DNA of 44,913 bases from Rugamonas fusca (lineage in GTDB: Bacteria; Pseudomonadota; Gammaproteobacteria; Burkholderiales; Burkholderiaceae_D): assembly GCF_014042365.1 (NCBI RefSeq), contig NZ_JACEZS010000034.1, positions 1 through 44,913 on the forward strand, in the 5' to 3' direction. Positions within the stretch are counted from its first letter, which is position 1, and each line of letters begins with the position of its first letter. This document shows, one piece after another, positions 27,101 to 35,972 of this stretch. Made by a program: the position numbers and the translations under genes. The notes under the pieces were generated by a model that was not told where the DNA came from, did no database searches, and was given only the letters and a program-made list of their open reading frames with translations.

Positions 27101-29488
27101 TTACACTTTCCGCAGCAGGAAGTGCGACAGCGCCGGCACCAGCATCAGCGCGCCCAGCATGTTCAAGGTGAACATGAAGGTCAGCAGGATGCCCATGTCG
27201 GCCTGGAACTTGATCGGCGACCAGGCCCAGCACACCACGCCGGCCGCCAGCGTCACGCCCACCAGCGCCACCACCTTGCCCGTGAATTGCAGCGCGTGGC
27301 GATAGGCTTCATGCAGCGTGTCGCCCTGGCGTTGCTGGGTCAGTTGCACCGACAGCAGGTACAGCGCGTAATCGACGCCGATGCCGACACCGAGCGCGAT
27401 CACGGGCAGCGTGGCCACCTTCACGCCCATGCCCAGCATCACCATCAGCGCCTCGCACAGGATGGAGGTGAGCACCAGCGGCAGCACGGCCACCAGCACC
27501 GCACGCCAGCTGCGGAAGGTGATGAAGCACAGCACAATCACGGCCGCGTACACGTACAGCAGCATCTTGTGGTTGGCCTCGCGCACCACGATGTTGGTGG
27601 CAGCCTCGATGCCGGCGCTGCCGGCGGCCAGCTGGAACTGGCGCTCGCTGCCGCTGTGGGCCTGGGCGAAAGCGTCGGCGGCGGCCGTGACCCGCTCCAG
27701 CGTCTCGGCCTTGTGGTCGGACAGGTAGGCGATCACCGGCATCAGCGAGCAGTCGCCGTTGAACAGGTCGGGGTTGTTGACGGAGGCTTGCTGGGCGCCG
27801 TAATTGAGCACGTCCTGGTTGCGCGAAATCGTCAGCCATTTCGGGCTGCCTTCGGAACTGCCGGCCGTCACCTGGCGCACCGCGTCCACCAGCGACACGG
27901 TGGTCTGCACGCCGGGGATCTGCTGCAGCGTCCACGCCAGGCGGTCCGCCTCGACCAGGGTTTCGTATTTGAGGCAGCCTTCCTTGGGCGTTTTCACCAT
28001 CACCGCGAACTGGTCGGACGAGAGCGAATAGTGGCCCGTGATGTAGGCGTTGTCGCGGTTGTAGCGCGACTCGGCGCGCAGCTCGGGCGCGCCCGGATCG
28101 AGGTCGCCGATCTTCAGGCCGGTGCTGACGATGAAACCGCCCACGGCCAGCACCACGGCCACGGCGATGGCGCCGATGGCCCAGTTACGCTCCGTGAAGC
28201 GCTCCAGCACGTGCCACACGCCGCGTTCGGTGACGTGGGATTCCTCGCGCAGGCAGCGGCGCGCGGCCGCCTTCGATACGCCCACGTAGGACAGCAGCAC
28301 CGGCAGCAGCAGCAGATTGGTGAAGATCAGCACGGCCACGCCCAGCGAAGCCGTCATGGCCAGGTCCTTGATGACGGGGATGTCGATCACCATCAGCACG
28401 GCGAAGCCGACGGCGTCGGCCAGCAGCGCCGTCAAACCGGCCAGGAACAGGCGGCGGAAGGTGTAGCGGGCCGCCACCAGCAAATGCGTGCCGCGGCCCA
28501 CGTCCTGCATGATGCCATTCATCTTCTGGGCGCCGTGCGACACGCCGATGGCGAACACGAGGAACGGCACCAGGATCGAGAACGGGTCCAGTTCAAAACC
28601 GAGTGCCGCCACCAGGCCCAGTTGCCACACGACGGCCACGATGGAGCAGGCCACCACCAGCGCCGTGGAGCGCACGCAGCGCGTGTAGCCGTAGATGACG
28701 AGCGTGGCAATGGCGGCGGCGGCGCCGAAGTACATCACCACCTTGAGCATGCCGGCCAGCAGTTCGCCGATCAGCTTGGCGAAACCGACCGTGTGCAGGC
28801 GCACCTTGAACGGGCCGTGTTCGGCGGCCTGCATCTGCTTGTCCAGCGCGGCGGAGAAGGTTGAGTAGTCAATCAGTTTGCCGGTGGCCGGGTCCTTGTC
28901 CAGCAGCGGCACGAAAATCATGGTGGACTTGAAGTCGTTCGCCACCAGGCTGCCGACGATGCCGGAGCGGGCGATGTTGATCTTCAGCTGCTCCACGCTG
29001 CGCGCGCTGCCGTCGTAACTGTCGGGCATCACGGGGCCGCCCTGGAAGCCTTCCTCCGTCACCTCGTTCCAGCGCACGGTGGGCGTCCACATGGACTTCA
29101 TCCAGGCCCGGTCCACGCCCGGCGTGAGGAACAGTTCATCGTTGACGCGCTTGAGCGCCTCCAGGTATTGCGGATCGAAGATGTCGCCGTTCGGGTTCTC
29201 CACCACCACCCGCACCGCGTTGCCCAAGCCACGCAAGGCGCCCTTGTTGGCCAGGTAGTTCTGGATGTAGGGCTGCGACTGCGGCATCATCTTCTCGAAG
29301 CTGGCATTGAGCTTGAGGCGCGTGGCGCCGCACCAGGCCAGCGCCAGCGTCACCAGCGCGCACAGCACGATGAACGCCACGCGGTGGTTGAACACCAGCC
29401 GTTCCAGCCGGTTGCCCGAGCGCTGGTCGAACTGCTCCAGCGTGCGCACCACGGGCATGCTGTCTAGTTGATTGATCCCCATATCCAT
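27101..29488 (-). CDS. MMPL/RND superfamily transporter
   Basis: 795 residues, inner membrane. It has the duplicated architecture of MMPL/HpnN-type exporters: a first membrane helix at about 37-55, a large periplasmic loop (60-240), then a five-helix bundle, repeated in the second half (helix near 420, loop 440-620, bundle 630-790). Motifs include FLVFAIGVSHGAQKMNG and LPVIALGVGIGVDYALYLL, the RND-type helix-4 segments with polar residues for proton coupling. ATG 29488 is spaced well from GGAGAG; ATG 29482 is a close alternative. It precedes the small ORF and the acyl-CoA ligase, suggesting a hydrophobic or lipid substrate. Confidence 0.92.
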   Translation of the reverse strand: MDMGINQLDSMPVVRTLEQFDQRSGNRLERLVFNHRVAFIVLCALVTLALAWCGATRLKLNASFEKMMPQSQPYIQNYLANKGALRGLGNAVRVVVENPNGDIFDPQYLEALKRVNDELFLTPGVDRAWMKSMWTPTVRWNEVTEEGFQGGPVMPDSYDGSARSVEQLKINIARSGIVGSLVANDFKSTMIFVPLLDKDPATGKLIDYSTFSAALDKQMQAAEHGPFKVRLHTVGFAKLIGELLAGMLKVVMYFGAAAAIATLVIYGYTRCVRSTALVVACSIVAVVWQLGLVAALGFELDPFSILVPFLVFAIGVSHGAQKMNGIMQDVGRGTHLLVAARYTFRRLFLAGLTALLADAVGFAVLMVIDIPVIKDLAMTASLGVAVLIFTNLLLLPVLLSYVGVSKAAARRCLREESHVTERGVWHVLERFTERNWAIGAIAVAVVLAVGGFIVSTGLKIGDLDPGAPELRAESRYNRDNAYITGHYSLSSDQFAVMVKTPKEGCLKYETLVEADRLAWTLQQIPGVQTTVSLVDAVRQVTAGSSEGSPKWLTISRNQDVLNYGAQQASVNNPDLFNGDCSLMPVIAYLSDHKAETLERVTAAADAFAQAHSGSERQFQLAAGSAGIEAATNIVVREANHKMLLYVYAAVIVLCFITFRSWRAVLVAVLPLVLTSILCEALMVMLGMGVKVATLPVIALGVGIGVDYALYLLSVQLTQQRQGDTLHEAYRHALQFTGKVVALVGVTLAAGVVCWAWSPIKFQADMGILLTFMFTLNMLGALMLVPALSHFLLRKV

Positions 29489-29589
29489 TCCTGTCTCTCT
29501 CCAAAGGTACTGATGGCCGTTGGCGGGCAGCGCCCCGGCTCTTGTGGCTTATTTGCGATGATTGTTCGAAGCGTATGCCCAGTGCGTAC

Positions 29590-30669
29590 TCAGTGCGCCG
29601 CCAGCGGCTGCTGGCGCAGGCCGCGCACGCCGCCCAGCACCAGCTGGCCGCCGGCCGCCAGCGCCGCCGACACGGGTCCACCCGGCGCGCCGGGCAGGCG
29701 CGCGAAAGTGGCGCCGGCATCGGCGCTCACCAGCACCTGGCCGGCCTGGCTGACCAGCAGCAGCCGGCCATCCGGGGCCTGGGCCGATGCCGTCAAGCCC
29801 ACCTGCAAGCCCGTTTCCACCTTGCTCCAGCTGGCGCCACGGTCCGTGCTGCGGTAGGCGTTGCCGCGCAAGCCGTACACCAGCAGCGCGCCCTCCTTGC
29901 CGACCAGGCCGAAGTAGGTGCCCTTGTAGGGCGTGGCCAGCGCGTCGAAGTGGCCGCGCTCGCGGTTCAGGCGCAGCACCAGGCCCTGCTCGCCGACGAT
30001 GTACAGGTCGCCGCCCACGGCGCGGATCGCGTTCAGGTGGAAGGCGCTGGGATTGTCCGTGCGGTCGGCCCAGCTTTGCCAGGTGCGGCCGCCGTCGGCC
30101 GTGTGGAAGATCAGGTTGAAGGCGCCCACCACGTAGCCGTTGTTGCGGTCCTCGAACCACACGTCGAGGAAGGGTTTGTCCGGGCCCTGCTCGGCCATGC
30201 GCTTGGCGTCGGCACGCTGGGCGTCGGTGGCGTTGGGGTTCTTGCTCACTTGCTCGTCGACGATGGCGGCGGCGGCGCGGCCATCGAGCTGCTTGCTCCA
30301 GCTGGCGCCGCCGTCCACGCTGTGCAGCACCACGCCGTCGTGGCCCACGGCCCAGCCCAGTTCAGGGGTGGGAAACTGCACCGCCACCAGGTCCGAGGAC
30401 AGCGGCACGGCGGCCTGGGTCCAGTGCGCGCCGCCGTCGTCGGAATAAACGATGTGGCCGCGCTGGCCCACGGCCACCAGCCGCGTGCCGGCCTGCGCCA
30501 GGCCGTTGATCAGGGTGCGCGCGGCCAGCGGGCTGCGCACGGCCGCCGTATCGAGCGGATCGGCGAACGGTTGGGTGGCCGGTCCGCTTGCCACGGCGGC
30601 CATGCCGGCGCAGGCGGCGGTGGCGGCGCAGGCCAGCGCGGCGCGCTTGATCCAGGTGAGTGTGTTCAT
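29590..30669 (-). CDS. YCF48/BNR-repeat exported protein
   Basis: 359 residues from ATG 30667-30669. The frame extends 11 codons further, but this ATG begins a signal peptide (MNTLTWIKRAALACAATAAC...). The mature part is a beta-propeller: five Asp-box-like motifs SDDGGAHW, SVDGGASW, TADGGRTW, STDRGASW and SADAGATF. Proteins of the YCF48-related group are commonly encoded beside MMPL transporters with DUF1329 and DUF1302 genes, and are thought to act as periplasmic accessory factors. The molecular role is unknown. Confidence 0.9.
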   Translation of the reverse strand: MNTLTWIKRAALACAATAACAGMAAVASGPATQPFADPLDTAAVRSPLAARTLINGLAQAGTRLVAVGQRGHIVYSDDGGAHWTQAAVPLSSDLVAVQFPTPELGWAVGHDGVVLHSVDGGASWSKQLDGRAAAAIVDEQVSKNPNATDAQRADAKRMAEQGPDKPFLDVWFEDRNNGYVVGAFNLIFHTADGGRTWQSWADRTDNPSAFHLNAIRAVGGDLYIVGEQGLVLRLNRERGHFDALATPYKGTYFGLVGKEGALLVYGLRGNAYRSTDRGASWSKVETGLQVGLTASAQAPDGRLLLVSQAGQVLVSADAGATFARLPGAPGGPVSAALAAGGQLVLGGVRGLRQQPLAAH

Positions 30670-30822
30670 ATTCTGTACTGAAAAGATGCGGTGGAACGGC
30701 AAACAGGCAGGGTGCCCAAAAAAGCCGCCGGCCGGCGGAGATCTGGCATGTGGCCGGCGGCAAAGAGAAACACGATACGTAATGCCTGACGCTTGCTACG
30801 GTTTCCTGCTACGGGCGCGCGC

Positions 30823-32187
30823 TCAGCGCACGCCAGCACCGGCCAGCGCTTCAGCCGTCCATTCCGATGGCTTCAGGGGCTCGATGTACTTGATGCCGCC
30901 ATGCATGCCCACCAGGCCGGTCACGTTGTAGGTGCCGCTGACGAAGTCGTAGATCATGTGGCAGGCCGACTGCGGCGCCTGGGCGTCCCAGCTGAAGGTG
31001 AGGAAGTCGTACGAGGCGCGGTACAACTGGCCGCGCGCATCGTATTCGTCCGACGCCAGCGCGGTCCAGCTGTCCTCGTCGATGTAGAAGGTGCGCTTGC
31101 TGTAGATGTGGCGCTTGCCCGGCTTCAGGGTCGCTTCCACCACCCACACGCGGTGCGTCTCCCAGCGCACCATGTCGGGATTGACGTGGTTGGGCTTGGT
31201 GACGTCGGCCGCCGCCTTGGCGTAGGTGATCTTGTAGCCGTTGTAGGGCACGATCATCTCCTTCTTGCCGATCAGCTTGAATTCGAAGCGGTCCAGCGCG
31301 CCGTTGAAGACCCAGGCGTCGTCATAGGTGGAGGCGCCGGCCGAACCGGGGTTGGGCGTGTCGTAGGCCACGTCCGGCGCCAGCTTGACGCGGCGCTGGC
31401 CCGGCAGGTATTGCCACACTTTGCGCGGCTGCACCAGGGGATTGATGGCGTCCAGCACCAGCAAGCCTTCGCCGGCGCGGCGGGCCGGGGCCAGGTAGGC
31501 CAGCTTGGTGCGGAAGAACACTTCATTCTGCTTGGCCGGTTCGGTGCGCTTGGGGTCCGACAGCGGGAACTCCTGGTAGATCTCGCCCGTGGTGGCCAGG
31601 GTCGGCACGCCCGAGGCGTCCACGTTCCAGGAATCGTACTTGGTGGTGTTGGCCAGGCCCTGGTAGCGCAGCAGGTGGTTCCACATCACTTCGTAGCCCG
31701 TCTTGGGAATCGGGAACGGCACGCCGGCCAGCGCGCCCTCCACGCCCACGCCGCCTTCGGTGGTCTTGGCGTTGACGGCGTTCTTGGCCGTGTTATCGAG
31801 GATGAACTTGGGCAGGTTCACGCTGCGGTGGGTGGGATAGACGTCGATCCGGTAAGTGGGGAAGCGCTTGAGCAGCTCGCGGGTGCCGGCCGTCAGCTTG
31901 TCCTCCTGGCCGGCCAGGTTCTTGCCCGTGATGACCAGGCGCGGCTTGTCGGCCGCGTACGGGTCGGCACGCATGCCAGTGCCCTTGGCCACGGCCGGAC
32001 CGTTGGTCAGGCCGCCCGTGTATTCGGGAATCAGGCCATCCTTGCTGGCGCCTTTCTCGGCGCCGGTGGCCGTCAGCGTGGCGCCCAGCTGCTTGGCCTC
32101 ATCCGGCGACACGGCGGCCTGGGCCAGGGTCGCGGCCGACAGGGCGGCCGCCATCAAAGTCAGTTTGAACATTTTGTGCGTAGACAT
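30823..32187 (-). CDS. DUF1329 family exported protein
   Basis: 454 residues from ATG 32185-32187. The open frame continues upstream through the neighbouring gene, but a signal peptide begins here (MSTHKMFKLTLMAAALSAAT, AQA cleavage). DUF1329 features include AKQLGATLTATGAEKG, IPEYTGG, VWQYLPGQRRVKLAPDVAYD, GKKEMIVPYNGYK and KRTFYIDEDSW. The family is periplasmic and its fold has been likened to LolA/LolB lipid-carrier folds, which would suit shuttling a hydrophobic compound between membranes. It follows the DUF1302 gene by 14 bp, so they form one operon. Confidence 0.92.
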   Translation of the reverse strand: MSTHKMFKLTLMAAALSAATLAQAAVSPDEAKQLGATLTATGAEKGASKDGLIPEYTGGLTNGPAVAKGTGMRADPYAADKPRLVITGKNLAGQEDKLTAGTRELLKRFPTYRIDVYPTHRSVNLPKFILDNTAKNAVNAKTTEGGVGVEGALAGVPFPIPKTGYEVMWNHLLRYQGLANTTKYDSWNVDASGVPTLATTGEIYQEFPLSDPKRTEPAKQNEVFFRTKLAYLAPARRAGEGLLVLDAINPLVQPRKVWQYLPGQRRVKLAPDVAYDTPNPGSAGASTYDDAWVFNGALDRFEFKLIGKKEMIVPYNGYKITYAKAAADVTKPNHVNPDMVRWETHRVWVVEATLKPGKRHIYSKRTFYIDEDSWTALASDEYDARGQLYRASYDFLTFSWDAQAPQSACHMIYDFVSGTYNVTGLVGMHGGIKYIEPLKPSEWTAEALAGAGVR

Positions 32188-32201
32188 CGTCGTCATCCAG
32201 G

Positions 32202-34151
32202 TCAGAAAGTGGTTTTGAAAGTGAGGGCCACGAAGCCGCGGTCCTTGAGCAATGGGGTCACGCCCGCGCTCGAGGTGATGGCGCCGTTGGCATCCGTCAC
32301 GAACGGGCCGAAGAAGTCCACATACTTCACGTCGAAGCGGTATTTCTGGTACAGGTCGAAGCCCAGGCCGAAGCTGTAGTTGCCGGCGTGCTGGTTGCCG
32401 CCCGACTGCACGGCCGAATTGCCCGACAGGCCCACCGAATAGTTGAGCGGCATGGTCAGGTCCAGGCCCGGCATCACCTGGAACCAGGTCGGCGTGAAGT
32501 TCAGCGCCAGGCCGAAGTAGTCCTTGCTGACCTTGTCGGCGCCCACATAGCTGTCGCGGCCCTTGAAGAACTGCGCGCCCTCGGTCACCTTGGCCACCCG
32601 GTTCCACGTCAGTTCCGCGATCCAGCTCGAGGCGTCCCACAGCGGCGTGGCGGCCGTCGTGCCCAGCGCGTTGAGCACGCCGTGCCAGGTGTCGCCGCGC
32701 GCGCCGCTGACCTGGCCCTGGCCCGGCTGGGCCGCGCCCGTCACCACCAGCGCGCTGCCGGTCAGGGCGTTCAGGCTGGACACCAGGGCCGGATTGGTAC
32801 CGACCGGCATCAGCAGCGCCGGGCTGCTCATCAGCGGCATGTCGCGCCGGTAGCTGAGGTCGGCGCCCACGGACACCCCGGCCACGTTCTTGGACAGGCT
32901 CAGGCCGAACACGTCGATGCCGCCCGCATATTCAAGCTGGTAGCGGCTGGTGGTGCCCAGCGTGGACGGGTAGAACAGGCAGTTGCCGCCGGCGGCCAGC
33001 GCGCCGGGAATGGCGGCCGTGCAGGTGGCGTTGCCGACGGCCAGCGCGGTGGCGGCGCCGGCTTGCTGGGCCGCCGCCTGGGCCGCGGCGGGGGTGCCGC
33101 CGGCCGCGATCACGGCCGCGGCCGCCTTCTGGGCGTTGGCCGCCACCAGCGGGCTGTTCTTGCCGAACAGGGCCGATGGCAGGCCGGCCAGGCGCAGGTT
33201 AGCCTGCGGCAGCAGGTCGGCCGTGCGGCGGCCATAGAAGCCCAGCGTGCCGTCCAGCCATTCCGGGCTCCAGCGTGCGGCCAGGCCGAAATCGCCCTTG
33301 TGGTCGGGCTCGCGGTCCTTCTCGCGCACGGCGGCCGGCAGGCCCAGGGCGGACAGGTTGAACGTCTCGCCCCCCTGGAACGCGTAGTCGTAGAAGCCGA
33401 GGAAGGAACCCGCTTCAGGCAGGCGGGCCGGCTTCCAGTTGAAGAAGTACTGGGCCGCGAACGACAGCTCCGTGGTGGGCGAGAACTGGGCCGAGATGGC
33501 CTGGCGCGGCAGGAACAATTCCTTGGCGTCCGTGTTGGGCACCGAGAAGCCCTTGATCAGGTCCACGGCCGACTGGCCGTAGTTGACGCCATGGATCACC
33601 GACAGCAGGCTCTCGCCCCAGTACAGCGTGTGCTGGCCCAGCTTGACGTTGACGGGCATGTCGCCGATATCGAAGCCGGCGAACACGAACGCGTCCAGCA
33701 CTTCGCCCGACGGGCCCTTGTGGTAGCGCCGGGCGTAGTCCGACAGACCCAGCGCCGGCTTGCCATCGGCGCCCACGTGGTTGGAGCTGGCCACGTTGCC
33801 ATTGTCCAGGTGGGCGTAGGCGCCATCGGCCCAGCCGGCGGCGCTGACGCGAAAGCCCATGCGCTTCTTGTAGACGAAGTCGAATTCGCTCAGCAGGTCG
33901 ATCCGGTTCGACACCGTGCCCTGGTCGAAGTTGCGGTCGCCATCGTCGGAGTTGACCGACTTGAGGATGTTGGGGTTCTGCTTGCTCAGGCGGTTGGCGT
34001 AGTTGTACTTGATCGTGTTGTCGAAGCGGATGGACAGGTCGGGATTACCGGTCTCCAGTTCCACCGCGCCCGCCGCGCCCATCGCGCACAGGGCGGCCGC
34101 GACGGCGGTCGCGCGCAGGGCATAAGCCTGTTTCTGCTGTGTGTGTTTCAT
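32202..34151 (-). CDS. DUF1302 family outer-membrane protein
   Basis: 649 residues. Signal peptide MKHTQQKQAYALRATAVAAA... ending near AGAVE. The family is a predicted outer-membrane beta-barrel; this one has many alternating strands and ends in the classic C-terminal Phe (LTFKTTF). DUF1302 landmarks: RFDNTIKYNYANR, FDQGTVSNRIDLLSEFDF, GQHTLYWGESLL, PRQAISAQFSPTTELSFAAQY. An Ala-rich stretch (about 322-370) containing two Cys interrupts the barrel and may be an external loop. AAGGAG is 11 bases before the ATG. It is first in the transport operon, with an AraC-type direct-repeat site about 310 bp upstream. Confidence 0.92.
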   Translation of the reverse strand: MKHTQQKQAYALRATAVAAALCAMGAAGAVELETGNPDLSIRFDNTIKYNYANRLSKQNPNILKSVNSDDGDRNFDQGTVSNRIDLLSEFDFVYKKRMGFRVSAAGWADGAYAHLDNGNVASSNHVGADGKPALGLSDYARRYHKGPSGEVLDAFVFAGFDIGDMPVNVKLGQHTLYWGESLLSVIHGVNYGQSAVDLIKGFSVPNTDAKELFLPRQAISAQFSPTTELSFAAQYFFNWKPARLPEAGSFLGFYDYAFQGGETFNLSALGLPAAVREKDREPDHKGDFGLAARWSPEWLDGTLGFYGRRTADLLPQANLRLAGLPSALFGKNSPLVAANAQKAAAAVIAAGGTPAAAQAAAQQAGAATALAVGNATCTAAIPGALAAGGNCLFYPSTLGTTSRYQLEYAGGIDVFGLSLSKNVAGVSVGADLSYRRDMPLMSSPALLMPVGTNPALVSSLNALTGSALVVTGAAQPGQGQVSGARGDTWHGVLNALGTTAATPLWDASSWIAELTWNRVAKVTEGAQFFKGRDSYVGADKVSKDYFGLALNFTPTWFQVMPGLDLTMPLNYSVGLSGNSAVQSGGNQHAGNYSFGLGFDLYQKYRFDVKYVDFFGPFVTDANGAITSSAGVTPLLKDRGFVALTFKTTF

Positions 34152-34455
34152 GCTGCACCATCTCCTTGGTTATCGTTATATGCAACGCTGTGTACTGCAA
34201 CTGCTCTTGGTTGAGAAAGCGATCCGGCATACGCCAGGGCGAGCGAGCCCACGGACGGCAGGGTGGCTGCCGGCCGGGCGTCCTGGAAAAATCAGGCTTG
34301 CTTAAGGGTGGGATGGCGCTCGCGGCGCGCGGCGCCGCTGACGCTGGTCGTTGAGCTGCATGGTGGTGTCTCCCTTGTCGTGCCGCTGTTGTGTTCGCTG
34401 CCGTGAAATCTATGGATGATTTCTTGATTGCATTTTGCGACGATCATCCACGCCG
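34152..34455. other. Upstream region of the DUF1302 operon
   Basis: About 300 bp with no gene. It probably contains the promoter of the DUF1302 operon downstream of the direct-repeat site at 34456-34496. I could not assign -35/-10 boxes. Confidence 0.5.
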
Positions 34456-34496
34456 CGCTTGTCATTTCTTGTCAAGCGACTGTCATTTTGTGACAG
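34456..34496. promoter_or_regulatory. Candidate AraC-type site upstream of the DUF1302 operon
   Basis: Two TGTCATT half-sites (34460-34466 and 34481-34487) are spaced 21 bp, two helical turns. Each lies within a palindrome: CGCTTG...CAAGCG (34456-34478) and CTGTCATTTTGTGACAG (34480-34496). The second overlaps the stop codon of the maturase gene. The same arrangement occurs at 35873-35911. Confidence 0.72.
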
Positions 34497-35802
34497 CTGT
34501 GGTTTTCAGGATCAGGGGCCCCTTGTAGGCCTCCATGATGGCCGAGGCGGGCATGCCGTTGGCCACGATCTGACCCAGCGCGTTCATGGCGCGCGTGATG
34601 TGGCGGAAGTATTTTTCATAGCTGGGGCACAGGTAATTCATGCCCGGCTGGCCGTCGGGCGAGGCCATGAAACGGTTCTTGGGACATTCGCCGTGGCAGG
34701 CGAACAGGTAGGGACAGCGCCGGCAGTAGTCGGGCAGCGCCTCCTCCTTGGCCGCGCCGAACGCCTGCTGCCGCGCGCTGGCGGCCAGCGCGCCTGGGTC
34801 GTCCTGCGCAATATTGCCGAGCAGGTAATCGGGATACATGTAGTGGTCGCACGAATACACATCGCCGCTGTGCTCGACGATCATGGCCTTGCCGCAGCGC
34901 GGCGCGAACAGGCACACGGTGGCCGGCAATTGCAGCCACGACGCCAGCGCCCACTCGAAGTTCATCACGTGCACCGTGCCCACGTCGTGGCGCACCCACT
35001 CGTCGAAGATGGCGATCAGGAAATCGCCATAGGCTTCCCGCGCCACCGTCTGCGCGGTGACGGCCACCTCGCTGGCCAGTACGGGCGAGGGCGTGGCCAC
35101 GGGCGCGCGCGCGGCCAGCTTGGGCGGCGTGGCGAAGTGCAGCCCGATCACCTGCTCGCGCGGGGCCGGCATGCGCTCGACCACGGGATTGAACTGGATG
35201 TGGCGCACGCCTTCGGCCCTGAGGAAGCGGTAGATCTCCAACCCGTGCGCGGTGCTGTCGCGCGTCACGGTGACCAGCACGTTGAACTGCACGCCATGCT
35301 GTTGCAGCAGGCGCAGCGCGCGCATCACCTGCTCGTGGCTGGAGCGGCCCTGCTTGTCGGGCCGGTGCTGGTCGTGGATGGCACGCGGTCCATCGAGCGA
35401 CAGGCCGACCGTGAACTGGTGGCGCGCCAGGAAGGCACACCAGTCGTCATCGAGCAGCGTGCCGTTGGTCTGCAGGCTGTTGCGGATGGTCTTGCCCTGG
35501 CCGTACCGGCGCTGCAGGTCCAGCGCGCGGCGGAAGAAATCGAGCCCCAGCAAGGTCGGTTCGCCGCCCTGCCAGGTGAACTCCACCTCGGGCGTATCCT
35601 GCGCCGCGATGTAGCGCTGGACGTAGGCCCGCAGCACGTCGTCGGTCATGCGGAACTTCTCGCGCGGCGGATACAGCTGCTCCTTCTCCAGGTAGAAGCA
35701 GTAATCGCAATCGAGATTGCACAACGGCCCGATCGGCTTGGCCATCAGGTGCAGGCCCTGCTCCGGCGCGGAGGGATGGGCGGGGGCGGGCGGTGTGTGC
35801 AT
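34483..35802 (-). CDS. Radical SAM/SPASM enzyme, anaerobic sulfatase-maturase (anSME) type
   Basis: 439 residues from ATG 35800-35802; the frame opens further to 35901, but that would run through the regulatory site. The radical SAM cluster motif is C28-NLD-C32-DY-C35, in AKPIGPLCNLDCDYCFYLEK, characteristic of anSME. EFTWQGGEPTLLGLDFF and NSLQTNGTLLDDDWCAFL follow. The C-terminal SPASM region carries the auxiliary Fe-S cysteines (CLFAPRCGKAM, DVYSCDHYMYP, CRRCPYLFACHGECPKNRF). Such enzymes oxidise a Cys or Ser to formylglycine in sulfatases; no sulfatase is encoded here, so the target may be elsewhere or different. It is divergent from the AraC-type gene. Confidence 0.9.
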   Translation of the reverse strand: MHTPPAPAHPSAPEQGLHLMAKPIGPLCNLDCDYCFYLEKEQLYPPREKFRMTDDVLRAYVQRYIAAQDTPEVEFTWQGGEPTLLGLDFFRRALDLQRRYGQGKTIRNSLQTNGTLLDDDWCAFLARHQFTVGLSLDGPRAIHDQHRPDKQGRSSHEQVMRALRLLQQHGVQFNVLVTVTRDSTAHGLEIYRFLRAEGVRHIQFNPVVERMPAPREQVIGLHFATPPKLAARAPVATPSPVLASEVAVTAQTVAREAYGDFLIAIFDEWVRHDVGTVHVMNFEWALASWLQLPATVCLFAPRCGKAMIVEHSGDVYSCDHYMYPDYLLGNIAQDDPGALAASARQQAFGAAKEEALPDYCRRCPYLFACHGECPKNRFMASPDGQPGMNYLCPSYEKYFRHITRAMNALGQIVANGMPASAIMEAYKGPLILKTTAVTK

Positions 35803-35872
35803 GGCGGGAACTCGCGGTGGATGGCCGGACTGGACGTGGAAACGGCATTGTTGGCCCGGCCCTGTTGCGCCG

Positions 35873-35911
35873 CTTGTCATTTTTGGACAAGTCGCTGTCA
35901 TTCAAAGACAG
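35873..35911. promoter_or_regulatory. Candidate AraC-type site between the maturase and regulator genes
   Basis: TGTCATT occurs at 35875-35881 and 35896-35902, again 21 bp apart, inside CTTGTC...GACAAG (35873-35891) and CTGTC...GACAG (35895-35911). It is about 70 bp from the maturase start and 60 bp from the regulator start, so it can serve both promoters. Confidence 0.72.
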
Positions 35912-35972
35912 AACTCATTATGATGTAAATCGAGTGGCAAGCATATGCCGCCGCGACGACAACGAGAGACAC

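Noticed and set aside
35803..35901. Upstream extension of the maturase to ATG 35901
   Set aside because: It would encode an atypical N-terminus and place the direct-repeat regulatory site inside the gene.
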